From Desulfobulbaceae bacterium (GTDB taxonomy: Bacteria; Desulfobacterota; Desulfobulbia; Desulfobulbales; Desulfocapsaceae), in the NCBI GenBank assembly GCA_031287565.1, contig JAITSS010000015.1:18938-82937 (forward strand): DNA of 64,000 nt. Direction: 5' to 3'. Position numbers and translations under genes: made by a program. Below the pieces are notes generated by a model that worked only from the letters and a program-made list of their open reading frames with translations, was not told where the DNA came from and made no database searches. This document shows, piece by piece, positions 25,589 to 33,884 of the stretch. Positions within the stretch are counted from its first letter, which is position 1. Each line of letters opens with the position of its first letter.

Positions 25589-26623
25589 ATGGCCGAGGCG
25601 GAGGGACAAGGCGCGCGCCGCCGTTTCCGGCGCCTCGGCTATCCGCTGACCTTTTTGTCGTTGCTCCTTTTACTTGTTGTCGTCTGGAGCGCCGGTTATC
25701 TGCTCAGCCCGGCGCCGTCGCCCGCTGGCCAAACGGTGACAGCGCTCATCCCCAAAGGCGCATCGCTGAAAAGCATCGCCGCGATTCTCGCCCACTCAAA
25801 GCTGATAGGCGATCAGTATTCCTTTCTGATCCTGGCCAAACTTTCCGGCAAGGCGCAACGCCTGCCGGCTGGGGAATTCGCGCTGCGCGGCGGCAGGCGG
25901 CCCCTGGCCTTATTGCATGAATTGGCCACCGCCAAGGCTATCGCCCGCGCCGTCACTTTGCCGGAGGGTTGGACGGCGGCGGAAATGGCGGCGCGGCTTG
26001 CCGAAGACGGCTGGTGCGACGCCCAAAAATATCTGCGCCTCAGCGCCGACGCCGCCTTTATCGCCAAACTGGGTTTTGTCGGCGCGGCCACGCTCGAAGG
26101 CTACCTCTACCCGGATACCTACCACCTCACCAAAGCTGACACCGACGCCACGCATATCATCACCATGCAGACGCGGCGCTTCCAGGAAGTCTGGCGCGCT
26201 CTGGGCGGCGAAAAACTTGCGGCGACGGCGGCCCGGCGGGCGTTGATTCTCGCTTCGCTGGTGGAAAAAGAAGCGGCGGTGGCCGCCGAGCGACCGCTGA
26301 TCGCCGGGGTGTTCACCAATCGCCTGCGTCTCGGAATGCCCTTGCAGTCCGACCCGACGGTGCTCTACGGCGTCACCGGCGACAACCGCCCGATTACCCG
26401 CACCGACCTGGAACGGGCCACGCCGTACAACACCTATGTGATCGCCGGTTTGCCCGTCGGCCCCATTGCCAATCCGGGCCGCGACGCTTTAGCGGCGGCG
26501 CTGGCCCCAGCCACCACCGATTTCCTCTACTTCGTCGCGAAAAACGACGGCAGCCACCAGTTTTCCACCACGCTGGAAGACCACAACGCCGCCGTGCGCC
26601 GGTATCAGCGCGGCGGCAAATAA
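25589..26623 (+). CDS. mltG: Endolytic transglycosylase MltG
   Basis: Inner-membrane enzyme that cuts nascent glycan strands and sets their length. A 344-residue protein: a basic cytoplasmic tip, one membrane helix (about 20-45), a LysM-like subdomain (VTALIPKGASLKSIAAIL), and the YceG catalytic domain with Glu226 in ASLVEKEA, plus GYLYPDTY and LQSDPTVLYG motifs. The ATG at 25589 lies just after the lon TGA (25585-25587); the 11-codon longer frame would overlap lon and lacks support. A lon-mltG pair is not the usual partner arrangement (often tmk or pabC). Confidence 0.95.
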   Translation: MAEAEGQGARRRFRRLGYPLTFLSLLLLLVVVWSAGYLLSPAPSPAGQTVTALIPKGASLKSIAAILAHSKLIGDQYSFLILAKLSGKAQRLPAGEFALRGGRRPLALLHELATAKAIARAVTLPEGWTAAEMAARLAEDGWCDAQKYLRLSADAAFIAKLGFVGAATLEGYLYPDTYHLTKADTDATHIITMQTRRFQEVWRALGGEKLAATAARRALILASLVEKEAAVAAERPLIAGVFTNRLRLGMPLQSDPTVLYGVTGDNRPITRTDLERATPYNTYVIAGLPVGPIANPGRDALAAALAPATTDFLYFVAKNDGSHQFSTTLEDHNAAVRRYQRGGK

Positions 26624-26855
26624 AGATGCGACTTCAGGAGCTTGCCGCCATCAATGCCGCGCCGACCTTCTCGGCGGGCGGCGGCCATGCCGTCCATTTC
26701 ACTTGCTCGCCTGCTTGGTGTGCCGGCGACAACCATGACATCCTGAACATCGAATTCCAGCAATTGGAATATGTGTTTGCTGTCATCATAATATGGCTGA
26801 AACAGGCTGACGTCCGACAAGCGCGAGTCGGCATATCGGCGGATTGGCGGGACCC

Positions 26856-26884
26856 TTGACTTTGCTGATATTACCTTGTAATAC
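26856..26884 (+). promoter_or_regulatory. Probable promoter of the zinc operon
   Basis: TTGACT at 26856-26861, with -10-like hexamers TGTAAT (26877-26882, 15-nt spacer) or TAATAC (26879-26884, 17-nt spacer). The 26624-26936 interval before the first gene of the operon holds no convincing gene. Confidence 0.5.
26869..26883. promoter_or_regulatory. Palindromic operator candidate over the zinc-operon promoter
   Basis: TATTAC-CTT-GTAATA: perfect 6-bp arms around 3 nt, covering the -10 region. It does not match the usual Zur box spacing, and it sits directly before a gene for a DNA-binding ribbon-helix-helix protein, so autoregulation is a reasonable inference. Confidence 0.5.
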
Positions 26885-26936
26885 GCGGTGGCGTTTCACA
26901 TGGAGAAGTATGAGTCGGGATCAGCAGGGGAAGATT

Positions 26937-27233
26937 ATGGTGATGAAAGAGCGGGTTATGACCTTTAAGGCGAGCGGGCGTCTGGCCGAGATGTTGGAGC
27001 GTCTGCCGAATAAATCGGAATTCATCCGCCACGCCGTTGAAGCGGCCCTGGCTGGCGCTTGTCCCCTGTGCGGCGGCAGCGGCTTGTTGTCCGAGGAACA
27101 GCGGCGGCATCTGCGGCGCTTTTTAGAGCATCATCCGCTGGAAAAATGCGACGAATGCCAGGCCGTGCATTTTGTCTGCCAACACCAGAGCGAGGATGCG
27201 AATCGCAGCGAGGCGCTGCGGGAGGAACTATGA
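26937..27233 (+). CDS. RHH (CopG-like) regulator with C-terminal zinc knuckle
   Basis: A 98-residue protein. Residues 4-36 look like a ribbon-helix-helix DNA-binding domain (strand KERVMTFK, helices GRLAEMLERLP and NKSEFIRHAVEAAL). The second half carries CPLC (42/45), CDEC (71/74), then HFVCQH (His78, Cys81, His83), a plausible zinc site. ATG 26937 is preceded by AGGGGA; ATG 26910 in the same frame is an alternative. It overlaps znuA as ATGA and is the first gene of a zinc-uptake operon, so a zinc-sensing repressor acting on the palindrome at 26869-26883 is likely. It is not a Fur-family Zur protein. The role is inferred from context and motifs. Confidence 0.78.
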   Translation: MVMKERVMTFKASGRLAEMLERLPNKSEFIRHAVEAALAGACPLCGGSGLLSEEQRRHLRRFLEHHPLEKCDECQAVHFVCQHQSEDANRSEALREEL

Positions 27234-28111
27234 AAATAAGATGGCTCGCCTTCCAGGTGGCGCTGTTGCTCTTCGCCGCGCCCGCTTACGCCGCCGTCGA
27301 GGTCATGGTTTCCATCGCGCCGCAGAAATGGTTGGTTGACCGCATCAGCGGCGGCCTGGCGGCAACCGAGACGCTGATTGCCGCCGGACAAGACCCGCAC
27401 ACCTTCGAGCCGCGCCCGCGCGCTATCGCCCACCTGGCCAAAGCAAACATTTATTTCGCCATCGGTCTGCCCTTTGAGCGGCGTTTACTCGCGAAAATCA
27501 CCGACGGTGACACGGCCATCAGCGTTGTCGATTGCGCGGCCGGCATCGAGAAAATCCCCTTCGAGGCTGGAGAACATCACCACCATGGCGAAGAGGCCGA
27601 TCATGATCAATCCGGCGACGATCCGCATGTGTGGCTGAGCGCCGCCAACTTAGCGATTATGGCCGATAATATCGCCCAGGCATTGATCGTGGCCGACCCG
27701 GCGCGGGCCGCGACCTACCGCCAAAACCTGACCCACTTACGACAGGAACTGATCGCCCTGGACGCGCAGATCACTAAGCAACTGAAGCCATGGGCCGGGG
27801 CGACTTTTTATGTTTTTCATCCAGCCTTCGGTTCCTTCGCTCACCGCTACGATTTGCGTCAGGAAGCGGTGGAAATCGAAGGAAAATCGCCAACGCCGAA
27901 GCAGATTCAGCATTTGATCGCCGACGCCCGCCAAGACGGCGTGCGAGTGATCTTCAGCCAGCCGCAGTTCGATGCCAAAAGCGCCGAAGCGGTGGCGCGG
28001 GCCATAAACGGGCGGGTCGTGCCGCTGGACGCGCTGGCCTATGACGCCGCCGCGAACCTCAAACTGATGGCCGAACAAATCGCCCAAGCCATGTCCGAAG
28101 CAAATGACTGA
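27230..28111 (+). CDS. znuA: Zinc ABC transporter substrate-binding protein
   Basis: Periplasmic zinc chaperone, 293 residues. Start ATG 27230 with GGAGG upstream gives a signal peptide (MKIRWLAFQVALLLFAAPAYA). Metal-site residues of cluster A-I proteins are visible: His57 (DPHTFEP), His133 (DPHVWLS), the His of FHPAFGSF and a later acidic residue. The loop at 116-125 is rich in His and acidic residues (EHHHHGEE), a mark of zinc rather than manganese importers. It overlaps both neighbours, by 4 bp upstream and 8 bp downstream with znuC. Confidence 0.93.
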   Translation: MKIRWLAFQVALLLFAAPAYAAVEVMVSIAPQKWLVDRISGGLAATETLIAAGQDPHTFEPRPRAIAHLAKANIYFAIGLPFERRLLAKITDGDTAISVVDCAAGIEKIPFEAGEHHHHGEEADHDQSGDDPHVWLSAANLAIMADNIAQALIVADPARAATYRQNLTHLRQELIALDAQITKQLKPWAGATFYVFHPAFGSFAHRYDLRQEAVEIEGKSPTPKQIQHLIADARQDGVRVIFSQPQFDAKSAEAVARAINGRVVPLDALAYDAAANLKLMAEQIAQAMSEAND

Positions 28112-28850
28112 AGCAATCGTCGAAATACGCGGATTATCCTTTTCGTATGCCGCGAGAACTATCCTTAACGACATAAACCTGACGATTTATAGAAATGATT
28201 TGGTGTGCCTGGTCGGGCCGAACGGCGGCGGCAAGACCACTTTGATCAAACTGATTTTAGGTCTGCTCGCGCCCGATTCCGGATCAATACAGGTATTCGG
28301 TCTTTCTCCTTGCCAGGCTATTGGCCGGATTGGCTACGTGCCACAACACGCCAGCTACGACCCGAAATTTCCTATCTCGGCGCTTGACGTGGTTTTGTTG
28401 GGCCGCCTGCGCAAAACGCTCTTCTTCCGCCACGGCCAGAAAGACCGCGAGCGGGCGCTGGCGGCGCTCGACGCGGTGCGGATGTCCGATCTGGCGACAC
28501 GGCCATTTGCCGCCTTGTCCGGCGGTCAGCGTCAACGTGTTCTTATTGCCAGGGCGCTGGCCGGTGATGGGACAATGCTGATTCTCGACGAGCCGACGGC
28601 CAGCATCGACCAGGAAGCGACGGCTCATCTCTATGATCTGCTTCGTTCATTCAGCGGAAACCTGACGATAATAATGGTCACGCATGACCTGGGCGTGGTG
28701 TCTTCTCTGTTTACCAGGGTGGCCTGCGTCAATCGACGGGCGGCCATTCATCCAACCAGTGAATTCAGCGGCAAGATGCTCGCCGAGATGTACGGCGACG
28801 ATTCGCGCCTGATTCGCCACGATCACTGCTGTGAGGGTGGCCATGCTTGA
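28104..28850 (+). CDS. znuC: Zinc ABC transporter ATP-binding protein
   Basis: A 248-residue ABC ATPase powering the ZnuAB importer. Walker A GPNGGGKTT (38-46), Q-loop in VPQHASYDP, signature LSGGQRQR (about 138-145), Walker B MLILDEPTAS, and switch His in VTHDLG. The C-terminal tail ends in RHDHCCEGGHA, a Cys/His cluster that may sense or bind metal. The ATG lies inside the last codons of znuA (8-bp overlap). Confidence 0.93.
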   Translation: MTEAIVEIRGLSFSYAARTILNDINLTIYRNDLVCLVGPNGGGKTTLIKLILGLLAPDSGSIQVFGLSPCQAIGRIGYVPQHASYDPKFPISALDVVLLGRLRKTLFFRHGQKDRERALAALDAVRMSDLATRPFAALSGGQRQRVLIARALAGDGTMLILDEPTASIDQEATAHLYDLLRSFSGNLTIIMVTHDLGVVSSLFTRVACVNRRAAIHPTSEFSGKMLAEMYGDDSRLIRHDHCCEGGHA

Positions 28851-29679
28851 ATTTTTCACGGTGCTGGCCGACCCGAACGTGCCTTTTCTGCGTTACGCGC
28901 TGTTGGTCGGCTTGCTTTCCGCCATCCCTTTCGGCATCATCGGCAGCTATGTGGTGGTGCGGCGGATCAGCTCGCTGGCCGGGGCCATCTCGCACTGTCT
29001 ATTGGCCGGTATCGGCGGTGGTTTGTATCTGGAACGGGTCGTCGGTTGGTCATACTGCGGGCCGGTATCCGGCGCTTTCGTGGTGGCGGTTGTCGCGGCG
29101 GCGATTCTCGCCTGGGCGCATTTTCGCGCCGGACAGCGCGAAGACAGCGTAATTGGCGCGCTCTGGTCGGTTGGTATGGCGATCGGCCTGCTGTTTCTCG
29201 CCGCCACCCCCGGCTACACCGACCCAATGAGCTACCTCTTCGGCAATATTCTCCTGATTGGCCAGAGCGACATGTATTTTGTCCTGGCGCTCGACGTCGT
29301 GGTGCTGGGCTTAGCCGCCTTTTTTCATCCGCAATTCCTGGCTCTGTGCTTCGATGACGAATTTGCCCGTCTGCGCGGCCTGCCAACGAATTGGCTCTAT
29401 TTTCTGCTGCTTTGCCTGACCGCCATGACCATCGTATTACTGGTGCGGGTTGTTGGCATTGTCATGGTCATCGCCCTGCTGACGCTGCCCGCCGCCATCG
29501 CCGGGAATTTCGCGTCCGGCATCGGCGGGATGATGGTCGGCGCGGTCCTCGCCTGCGCTTCGTTTATTTTCTGCGGCATGGCGATAAGCTACAGCCTTGA
29601 CCTACCGACCGGCCCGGTGATTATCTGCCTGGCCGCTCTCACCTATCTGATAACCAGCCTGAAATCCAGCATCAGATAA
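28843..29679 (+). CDS. znuB: Zinc ABC transporter permease
   Basis: Inner-membrane channel of the ABC-3 family, about 278 residues with seven to eight hydrophobic segments. The FGIIGSYVVVRRISSLAGAISHCLLAGIGGG opening and the late VGIVMVIALLTLPAAIAG segment are typical. ATG 28843 overlaps the znuC stop by 8 bp, mirroring the znuA/znuC junction, and has GAGG about 6 nt upstream; a GTG at 28831 is an alternative. Completes the four-gene zinc operon. Confidence 0.93.
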   Translation: MLEFFTVLADPNVPFLRYALLVGLLSAIPFGIIGSYVVVRRISSLAGAISHCLLAGIGGGLYLERVVGWSYCGPVSGAFVVAVVAAAILAWAHFRAGQREDSVIGALWSVGMAIGLLFLAATPGYTDPMSYLFGNILLIGQSDMYFVLALDVVVLGLAAFFHPQFLALCFDDEFARLRGLPTNWLYFLLLCLTAMTIVLLVRVVGIVMVIALLTLPAAIAGNFASGIGGMMVGAVLACASFIFCGMAISYSLDLPTGPVIICLAALTYLITSLKSSIR

Positions 29680-29720
29680 TTGATGTGGGAAAACGCCGAT
29701 TTCAGTCGCCGCCTGTCTGC

Positions 29721-30626
29721 TCAGGCGGGCTGGCGCTTGCGCAGGCACAGGTCGATGACCTTGCCCGCCTTGTCGGCGATGCTGGAAAGCGCCTGCCCAG
29801 CGGCTGAGCGCGGCGCCGATTCAGCCACCGGGATGAAGCTGCGCAATGCCTCCTGCACCGCCGCGTCGAAGGGAATTTCGCCCAAAGTCGGCAGAAAGAT
29901 GCCTAGATAGTTTTTGGAGAGTTGCCGCAACTTCAACAGATTGACCCTGGCCCCGGCCCCAACCATATTGACCACCAGAAGCGGGTTGAAAAAACGCAGC
30001 GCCGCCTCGATTTCCATCTTGGCGCCCGGTTGCATGGTTTCCGCCAGGGCCAATACCTCAGCCAGTGATTTGAAGCTCTTTTCGCGCAAGGCTTTATTCA
30101 CCGGGTGCTGGGTCGAAAAAGCGCTCATCGCCCGGCGGATGGTCGAGAGTTGCAGGAAGGTATAAAAGTCCATGACCGCCGTCGGTTCCGGCGTGGTGAC
30201 GCAGATCTGCAATTCGCTCATCATAAAAAAATCGAGCGTATGCAGGCTGACGCCCGCGCCGATGTCGAGCAGCAGCACATCGGTATCAATCGCCGACAGC
30301 GCCCGCAGCAAGCGCTGTTTTTCAGCGAAGGTCATGTTGGCGGTTTGCAGCGTATCGCCAGCGCCGGGCAGAATGCGCAGGTTATGAAAACCCGGCACAT
30401 CGAGGATGATTTCCTCAAGATTTGCCGCATCGCGCCGGAGAAAATCGCTGAGGCTGCGGCGCGGCGCGAACATGCCGAACAGAATATGAATATCCGCGCC
30501 GCCCAGATCGAGGTCGGCGATACAAACGCGCCGCCCAGCCTTGGCTAAGAGAATGGCGAGATTGGCGGCGAGCATACTTTTGCCGACGCCGCCTTTGCCG
30601 GAACCAACCGAAAGGGAAATGGTCAT
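29721..30626 (-). CDS. MinD/FlhG-like P-loop ATPase
   Basis: A 301-residue SIMIBI ATPase with a deviant Walker A GSGKGGVGKS (9-18), the ADLDLGGADIH switch and DVLLLDIGAG motif. It resembles the FlhG/MinD-type proteins that position flagella or other structures. No C-terminal amphipathic membrane-targeting helix is obvious. It is co-translated with a zinc-ribbon protein whose stop is 3 bp upstream. No flhF, minC or minE is in the window, so the structure it places is unknown. Confidence 0.85.
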   Translation of the reverse strand: MTISLSVGSGKGGVGKSMLAANLAILLAKAGRRVCIADLDLGGADIHILFGMFAPRRSLSDFLRRDAANLEEIILDVPGFHNLRILPGAGDTLQTANMTFAEKQRLLRALSAIDTDVLLLDIGAGVSLHTLDFFMMSELQICVTTPEPTAVMDFYTFLQLSTIRRAMSAFSTQHPVNKALREKSFKSLAEVLALAETMQPGAKMEIEAALRFFNPLLVVNMVGAGARVNLLKLRQLSKNYLGIFLPTLGEIPFDAAVQEALRSFIPVAESAPRSAAGQALSSIADKAGKVIDLCLRKRQPA

Positions 30627-30629
30627 GAT

Positions 30630-30914
30630 TTAATTTTTTGGGTGATTGCGGCGAATGGCCTGAATGCGCCGCGCCGAGGCGATAGCTTCCGCTAACGGAA
30701 TGCTCCGTCCCGCGCTGAGGCTGAAGAGTAACTGGCCATCGGCCTGGAGCAAGTGGCAGGCGTTCTCCTGACAGTGCAGCAGAATGTCGTCGGCGTTCAG
30801 GGCGGCGGGTCGCGCCTCGTCTTTTTCTTTTACGCGCCGACAACGCGGGCAGAGACCGTCGTCGTTGGTTTCAAACAGATTCAGCGCCCCGCCGCAGTCC
30901 ACACAAAAATCCAT
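30630..30914 (-). CDS. Zinc-ribbon protein paired with the MinD-like ATPase
   Basis: A 94-residue protein with an N-terminal zinc ribbon (CVDC at 4-7 and CPRC about 22-25), a charged linker, and a C-terminal domain containing HCQENACHLL and a helical end (LAEAIASARRIQAIRRN). It starts with ATG at 30914 and ends 3 bp before the ATPase gene. No known family is recognised; the pairing suggests an adaptor or DNA- or protein-binding partner of the ATPase. The 275 bp upstream (30915-31188) carry only the mgtE promoter region. Confidence 0.72.
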   Translation of the reverse strand: MDFCVDCGGALNLFETNDDGLCPRCRRVKEKDEARPAALNADDILLHCQENACHLLQADGQLLFSLSAGRSIPLAEAIASARRIQAIRRNHPKN

Positions 30915-31160
30915 GGCTCAAAATGTCCTTAGAGGAAACGCTGGGTGAATCCGCCTGCCTTAATCCGCCTGCCTCTGTTGCCAGACAGGTTCGCCATAAG
31001 GATACGGTCCGAACGGTTTCCGTGTTCATCAGCGTTTTCTAAGCATAGCGCGGCGGCGCGGCGAAAGAAAGGGAGCCGCCGGTTTTCCGCGCCGGACCCG
31101 CCCGCTTTTCTTTGATTTCACGCGCTTTTCGCGTCCTCGCGATGCGCGTCCGGAAATTCG

Positions 31161-31190
31161 TTGACCGGTTTCCGATTCCGGGTGTAGCAT
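31161..31190 (+). promoter_or_regulatory. Probable promoter for mgtE
   Basis: TTGACC (31161-31166), 18-nt spacer, TAGCAT (31185-31190), about 80 bp upstream of the mgtE start. No magnesium riboswitch pattern was recognised in the leader. Confidence 0.5.
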
Positions 31191-31269
31191 GGCCCGCTTC
31201 CCAGCCGGGGCGGCGGGGCCTGTCTGCAATGGGCAGGCGCGAAAATCGGCAATTTCTGAGGGCGCATCC

Positions 31270-32649
31270 ATGGAAGACAAGGGCAAAAAAGAGCTGATTG
31301 GCAAAGAGGGAACGGTCATGCTCGACACGGTGCGCCGCCTGAACCGGCGTGGCGCCAGCGAGCATCTGCTGAAGCTGATTGGCAAAACCCATCCCGCCGA
31401 TATGGCCTGGGTGTTCCGCCACTTAAACGACGAGGAGCGTGGCAAAATCTTCGCCCTCATCGCTCGCACCGATATGGTCGGTGAATTTTTAAGCGAACTG
31501 GATGACGCCCTGGTCATTGATCTGGTCAAGGGTTTATCGCCGCAGACCATGGCCGACATCATGTCCGACATGGCCTACGATGACGCGGTTGACCTGCTGG
31601 AAATCCTGCCGGAAGAAGTGGCCGACGATATCCGCAAGCATATGGAAGCCAGCGACCGCCGCGAGGTTGACCATCTTTTACAGTACGATCCGGAAACCGC
31701 AGGTGGCTTGATGTCACCTGATTTCATGGCCCTTGACGGCGAGCTGTCCGGCGGCGAGGCCATCGCCAGCATCCAGAAACGCAGCGAAGAAAAGGAGATG
31801 GTGTTTTATCTCTACATCACCATGGGCGAAGGCAAACTGGCCGGCGTCGTCTCGTTGCGCGAACTGCTGATGCACCCGCCGCACCGGCAACTGAAGAACA
31901 TCATGAATCCGAACGTCATTTCCGTCTCGACCGAAACGTCGCAGGGTGAAGTGGCGCATGTCATTTCCCAATATAATTTCCTGGCCGTGCCGGTGGTCGA
32001 TGGCAACTTCAACCTCGTCGGCATCGTCACCGTCGATGACATTATCGACGTTATCCGTGAAGAGGCCACCGAAGAATTCCTGCAAATGGCCGGCGCCGGT
32101 AAAGACCGGGAAATCCTGTTGAAATCGGTCTGGGAAAGCTCGCTTATCCGCGCGCCCTGGCTGTTCGCCTCGTGGATTGGCGGCGTCATTTCCATGCTGA
32201 TTATCGGCTTGTACGACGGCGTTCTCGCCAAAATGCTGGTGCTCGCTTCTTTTATTCCGATCATCAACGGCATGGGCGGCAACATCGCCACCCAGTCGTC
32301 AACAATCATCGTCCGCGGCATCGCCACCGGCCGCGTCAACATGAACGAACTGTTCAAAGTGGTGTTCAAAGAACTGCGGGTCGGTCTGATTTTGGGTACT
32401 TTATATGGCCTGTGCCTGGGCCTGGTCGCCTATTTCGGCTATGTTCCGAAAATGCTCGGCCTGGTTGTCGGCATCTCAATGTTTTTCTCGATGACGCTGG
32501 CCGCCACCGTCGGCGCTTTGATTCCCCTGGTTTTGAAACGTTTCGATGTTGACGCGGCGGTGGCCACCGGGCCGTTTGTCACCACTTCGATTGATATTTT
32601 AGGCGTGGTCATGTTTTTCTCGGTGGCGAAATTGTTTCTGGGACTGTAG
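31270..32649 (+). CDS. mgtE: Magnesium transporter MgtE
   Basis: A 459-residue Mg2+ channel. The N-terminal helical MgtE_N domain (HPADMAWVFRHLNDEERGKIF), a CBS pair (about residues 135-260; IMNPNVISVSTETSQGEV and FLAVPVVDGNFNLVGIVTVDDI) that senses Mg2+, and a five-helix membrane domain with GGNIATQSSTIIVRGIATG, the conserved pore region. The start at ATG 31270 is preceded by GAGGG; the open frame from 31189 begins inside the promoter. Monocistronic, 45 bp before macA. Confidence 0.93.
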   Translation: MEDKGKKELIGKEGTVMLDTVRRLNRRGASEHLLKLIGKTHPADMAWVFRHLNDEERGKIFALIARTDMVGEFLSELDDALVIDLVKGLSPQTMADIMSDMAYDDAVDLLEILPEEVADDIRKHMEASDRREVDHLLQYDPETAGGLMSPDFMALDGELSGGEAIASIQKRSEEKEMVFYLYITMGEGKLAGVVSLRELLMHPPHRQLKNIMNPNVISVSTETSQGEVAHVISQYNFLAVPVVDGNFNLVGIVTVDDIIDVIREEATEEFLQMAGAGKDREILLKSVWESSLIRAPWLFASWIGGVISMLIIGLYDGVLAKMLVLASFIPIINGMGGNIATQSSTIIVRGIATGRVNMNELFKVVFKELRVGLILGTLYGLCLGLVAYFGYVPKMLGLVVGISMFFSMTLAATVGALIPLVLKRFDVDAAVATGPFVTTSIDILGVVMFFSVAKLFLGL

Positions 32650-32693
32650 GCGTCCCGCGCGCCGCCACGGCATTCACCAAAGGTTTTGCAACA

Positions 32694-33884
32694 ATGACTG
32701 GAAGAAAAAAATTGTGGCTGGCGCTGGCCTTTCTCGTGGTGGCTGGCGCGGGCGTCTGGTTTTGGCGCGACCATAAAGAAACGCCGCCGGGTTTCATGAC
32801 CGCCAAGGTCCAACGCGGCGATCTGGAAATCACGGTTCTGGCTAGCGGTCTCTTTGAATCGGAAAATCTGGTCAGCGTCGGCGCCCAGGTATCGGGCCAG
32901 GTCAAATCGCTGAAGGTTGAGCTGGGTGATGTGGTCAAGGCCGGGCAACTGGTGGCTGAGATCGATTCTCTGCCGCAGCAGAACAGCCTGCGCACGAAAA
33001 CGGCGGCGCTGGCGGCGGTGAAGGCGCAGAAAGTGGCAAAAGAGGCGTCTTACAAACAGGCCGAGCTGGCGTATAAACGGCAGAAGCTGATGCGCAAAAG
33101 CGAGGCCGCGAGCCAGGCCGATTTTGAGGCGGCGGAAGCGAATCTTGCCGTGCTGAAGGCGGAAATCGCCGCTTTGAACGCCCAGATTGAGCAGGCGTCG
33201 ATTGCCGTCGATACCGCGAAAATCGACCTCGGCTACACGAAAATCAATGCGCCCATTGACGGCGTGGTCGTGGCCATCGTCACGAAAGAAGGCCAGACCG
33301 TCAACGCCAACCAGACCGCGCCGACGATCATCATGGTGGCCCGTTTGGATGAGATGAACATCCGGGCGGAAATCTCCGAAGCCGATATTGTCAAGGTCAC
33401 GCCCGGCCAAAACGCCTGGTTCACCATTCTGGGCGAACCCGACAAACGCTATCCGGCGACACTGCAATCGATCGAACCAGCGCCGGAAACCATCACCCAG
33501 ACTTCCAGCGTCGCCAACGCCGCCAGTTCGTCGAGTTCCGCCGTCTACTACATCGGCATCCTGCGCGTCCCGAATCCAGAGGGCAAACTGCGCATCTCGA
33601 TGACCGCCGAAATCAACATCGTCCTGAACCAGGCGAAAAATGTCCTGCTCGCGCCGTCGGCGGCTTTGGGCAAAAAGGATAAAGACGGCCTCTACGCGGC
33701 GCGGATTGAAACCGCGCCCGGCCAGTACGAGGAACGGCGGGTTAAAGTTGGCTTGAACAACAATGTTCAGGCCGAAATCCTCGACGGCTTGACCGAGGGC
33801 CAGAAGGTGGTGATTGGCGAGGCCCTGCCCGCCGGAGCCGCATCCGCCGCCAGCCAGCCCCGCCGTCCGCCCCGGATGATGTAA
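32694..33884 (+). CDS. macA: Periplasmic adaptor of a MacAB-type efflux pump
   Basis: A 396-residue HlyD/RND-type adaptor anchored by one N-terminal membrane helix (7-23). Order: barrel-sandwich lipoyl halves around a coiled-coil hairpin (about 95-175, rich in Ala and Glu), beta-barrel and membrane-proximal domains. Stop and the macB start overlap by one base (TAATG). It links MacB to the outer membrane channel. Confidence 0.9.
   Translation: MTGRKKLWLALAFLVVAGAGVWFWRDHKETPPGFMTAKVQRGDLEITVLASGLFESENLVSVGAQVSGQVKSLKVELGDVVKAGQLVAEIDSLPQQNSLRTKTAALAAVKAQKVAKEASYKQAELAYKRQKLMRKSEAASQADFEAAEANLAVLKAEIAALNAQIEQASIAVDTAKIDLGYTKINAPIDGVVVAIVTKEGQTVNANQTAPTIIMVARLDEMNIRAEISEADIVKVTPGQNAWFTILGEPDKRYPATLQSIEPAPETITQTSSVANAASSSSSAVYYIGILRVPNPEGKLRISMTAEINIVLNQAKNVLLAPSAALGKKDKDGLYAARIETAPGQYEERRVKVGLNNNVQAEILDGLTEGQKVVIGEALPAGAASAASQPRRPPRMM

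Noticed and set aside
26605..26820. Minus-strand 71-aa frame between mltG and the zinc operon
   Set aside because: TTG start, no ribosome-binding site, no recognisable sequence; overlaps the mltG end.
26899..26967. 22-codon frame overlapping the RHH gene start as a regulatory leader peptide
   Set aside because: No metal-binding residue cluster or attenuator; coincidental frame.
30915..31188. Magnesium riboswitch upstream of mgtE
   Set aside because: No recognisable M-box or ykoK consensus; only a plausible promoter is visible.
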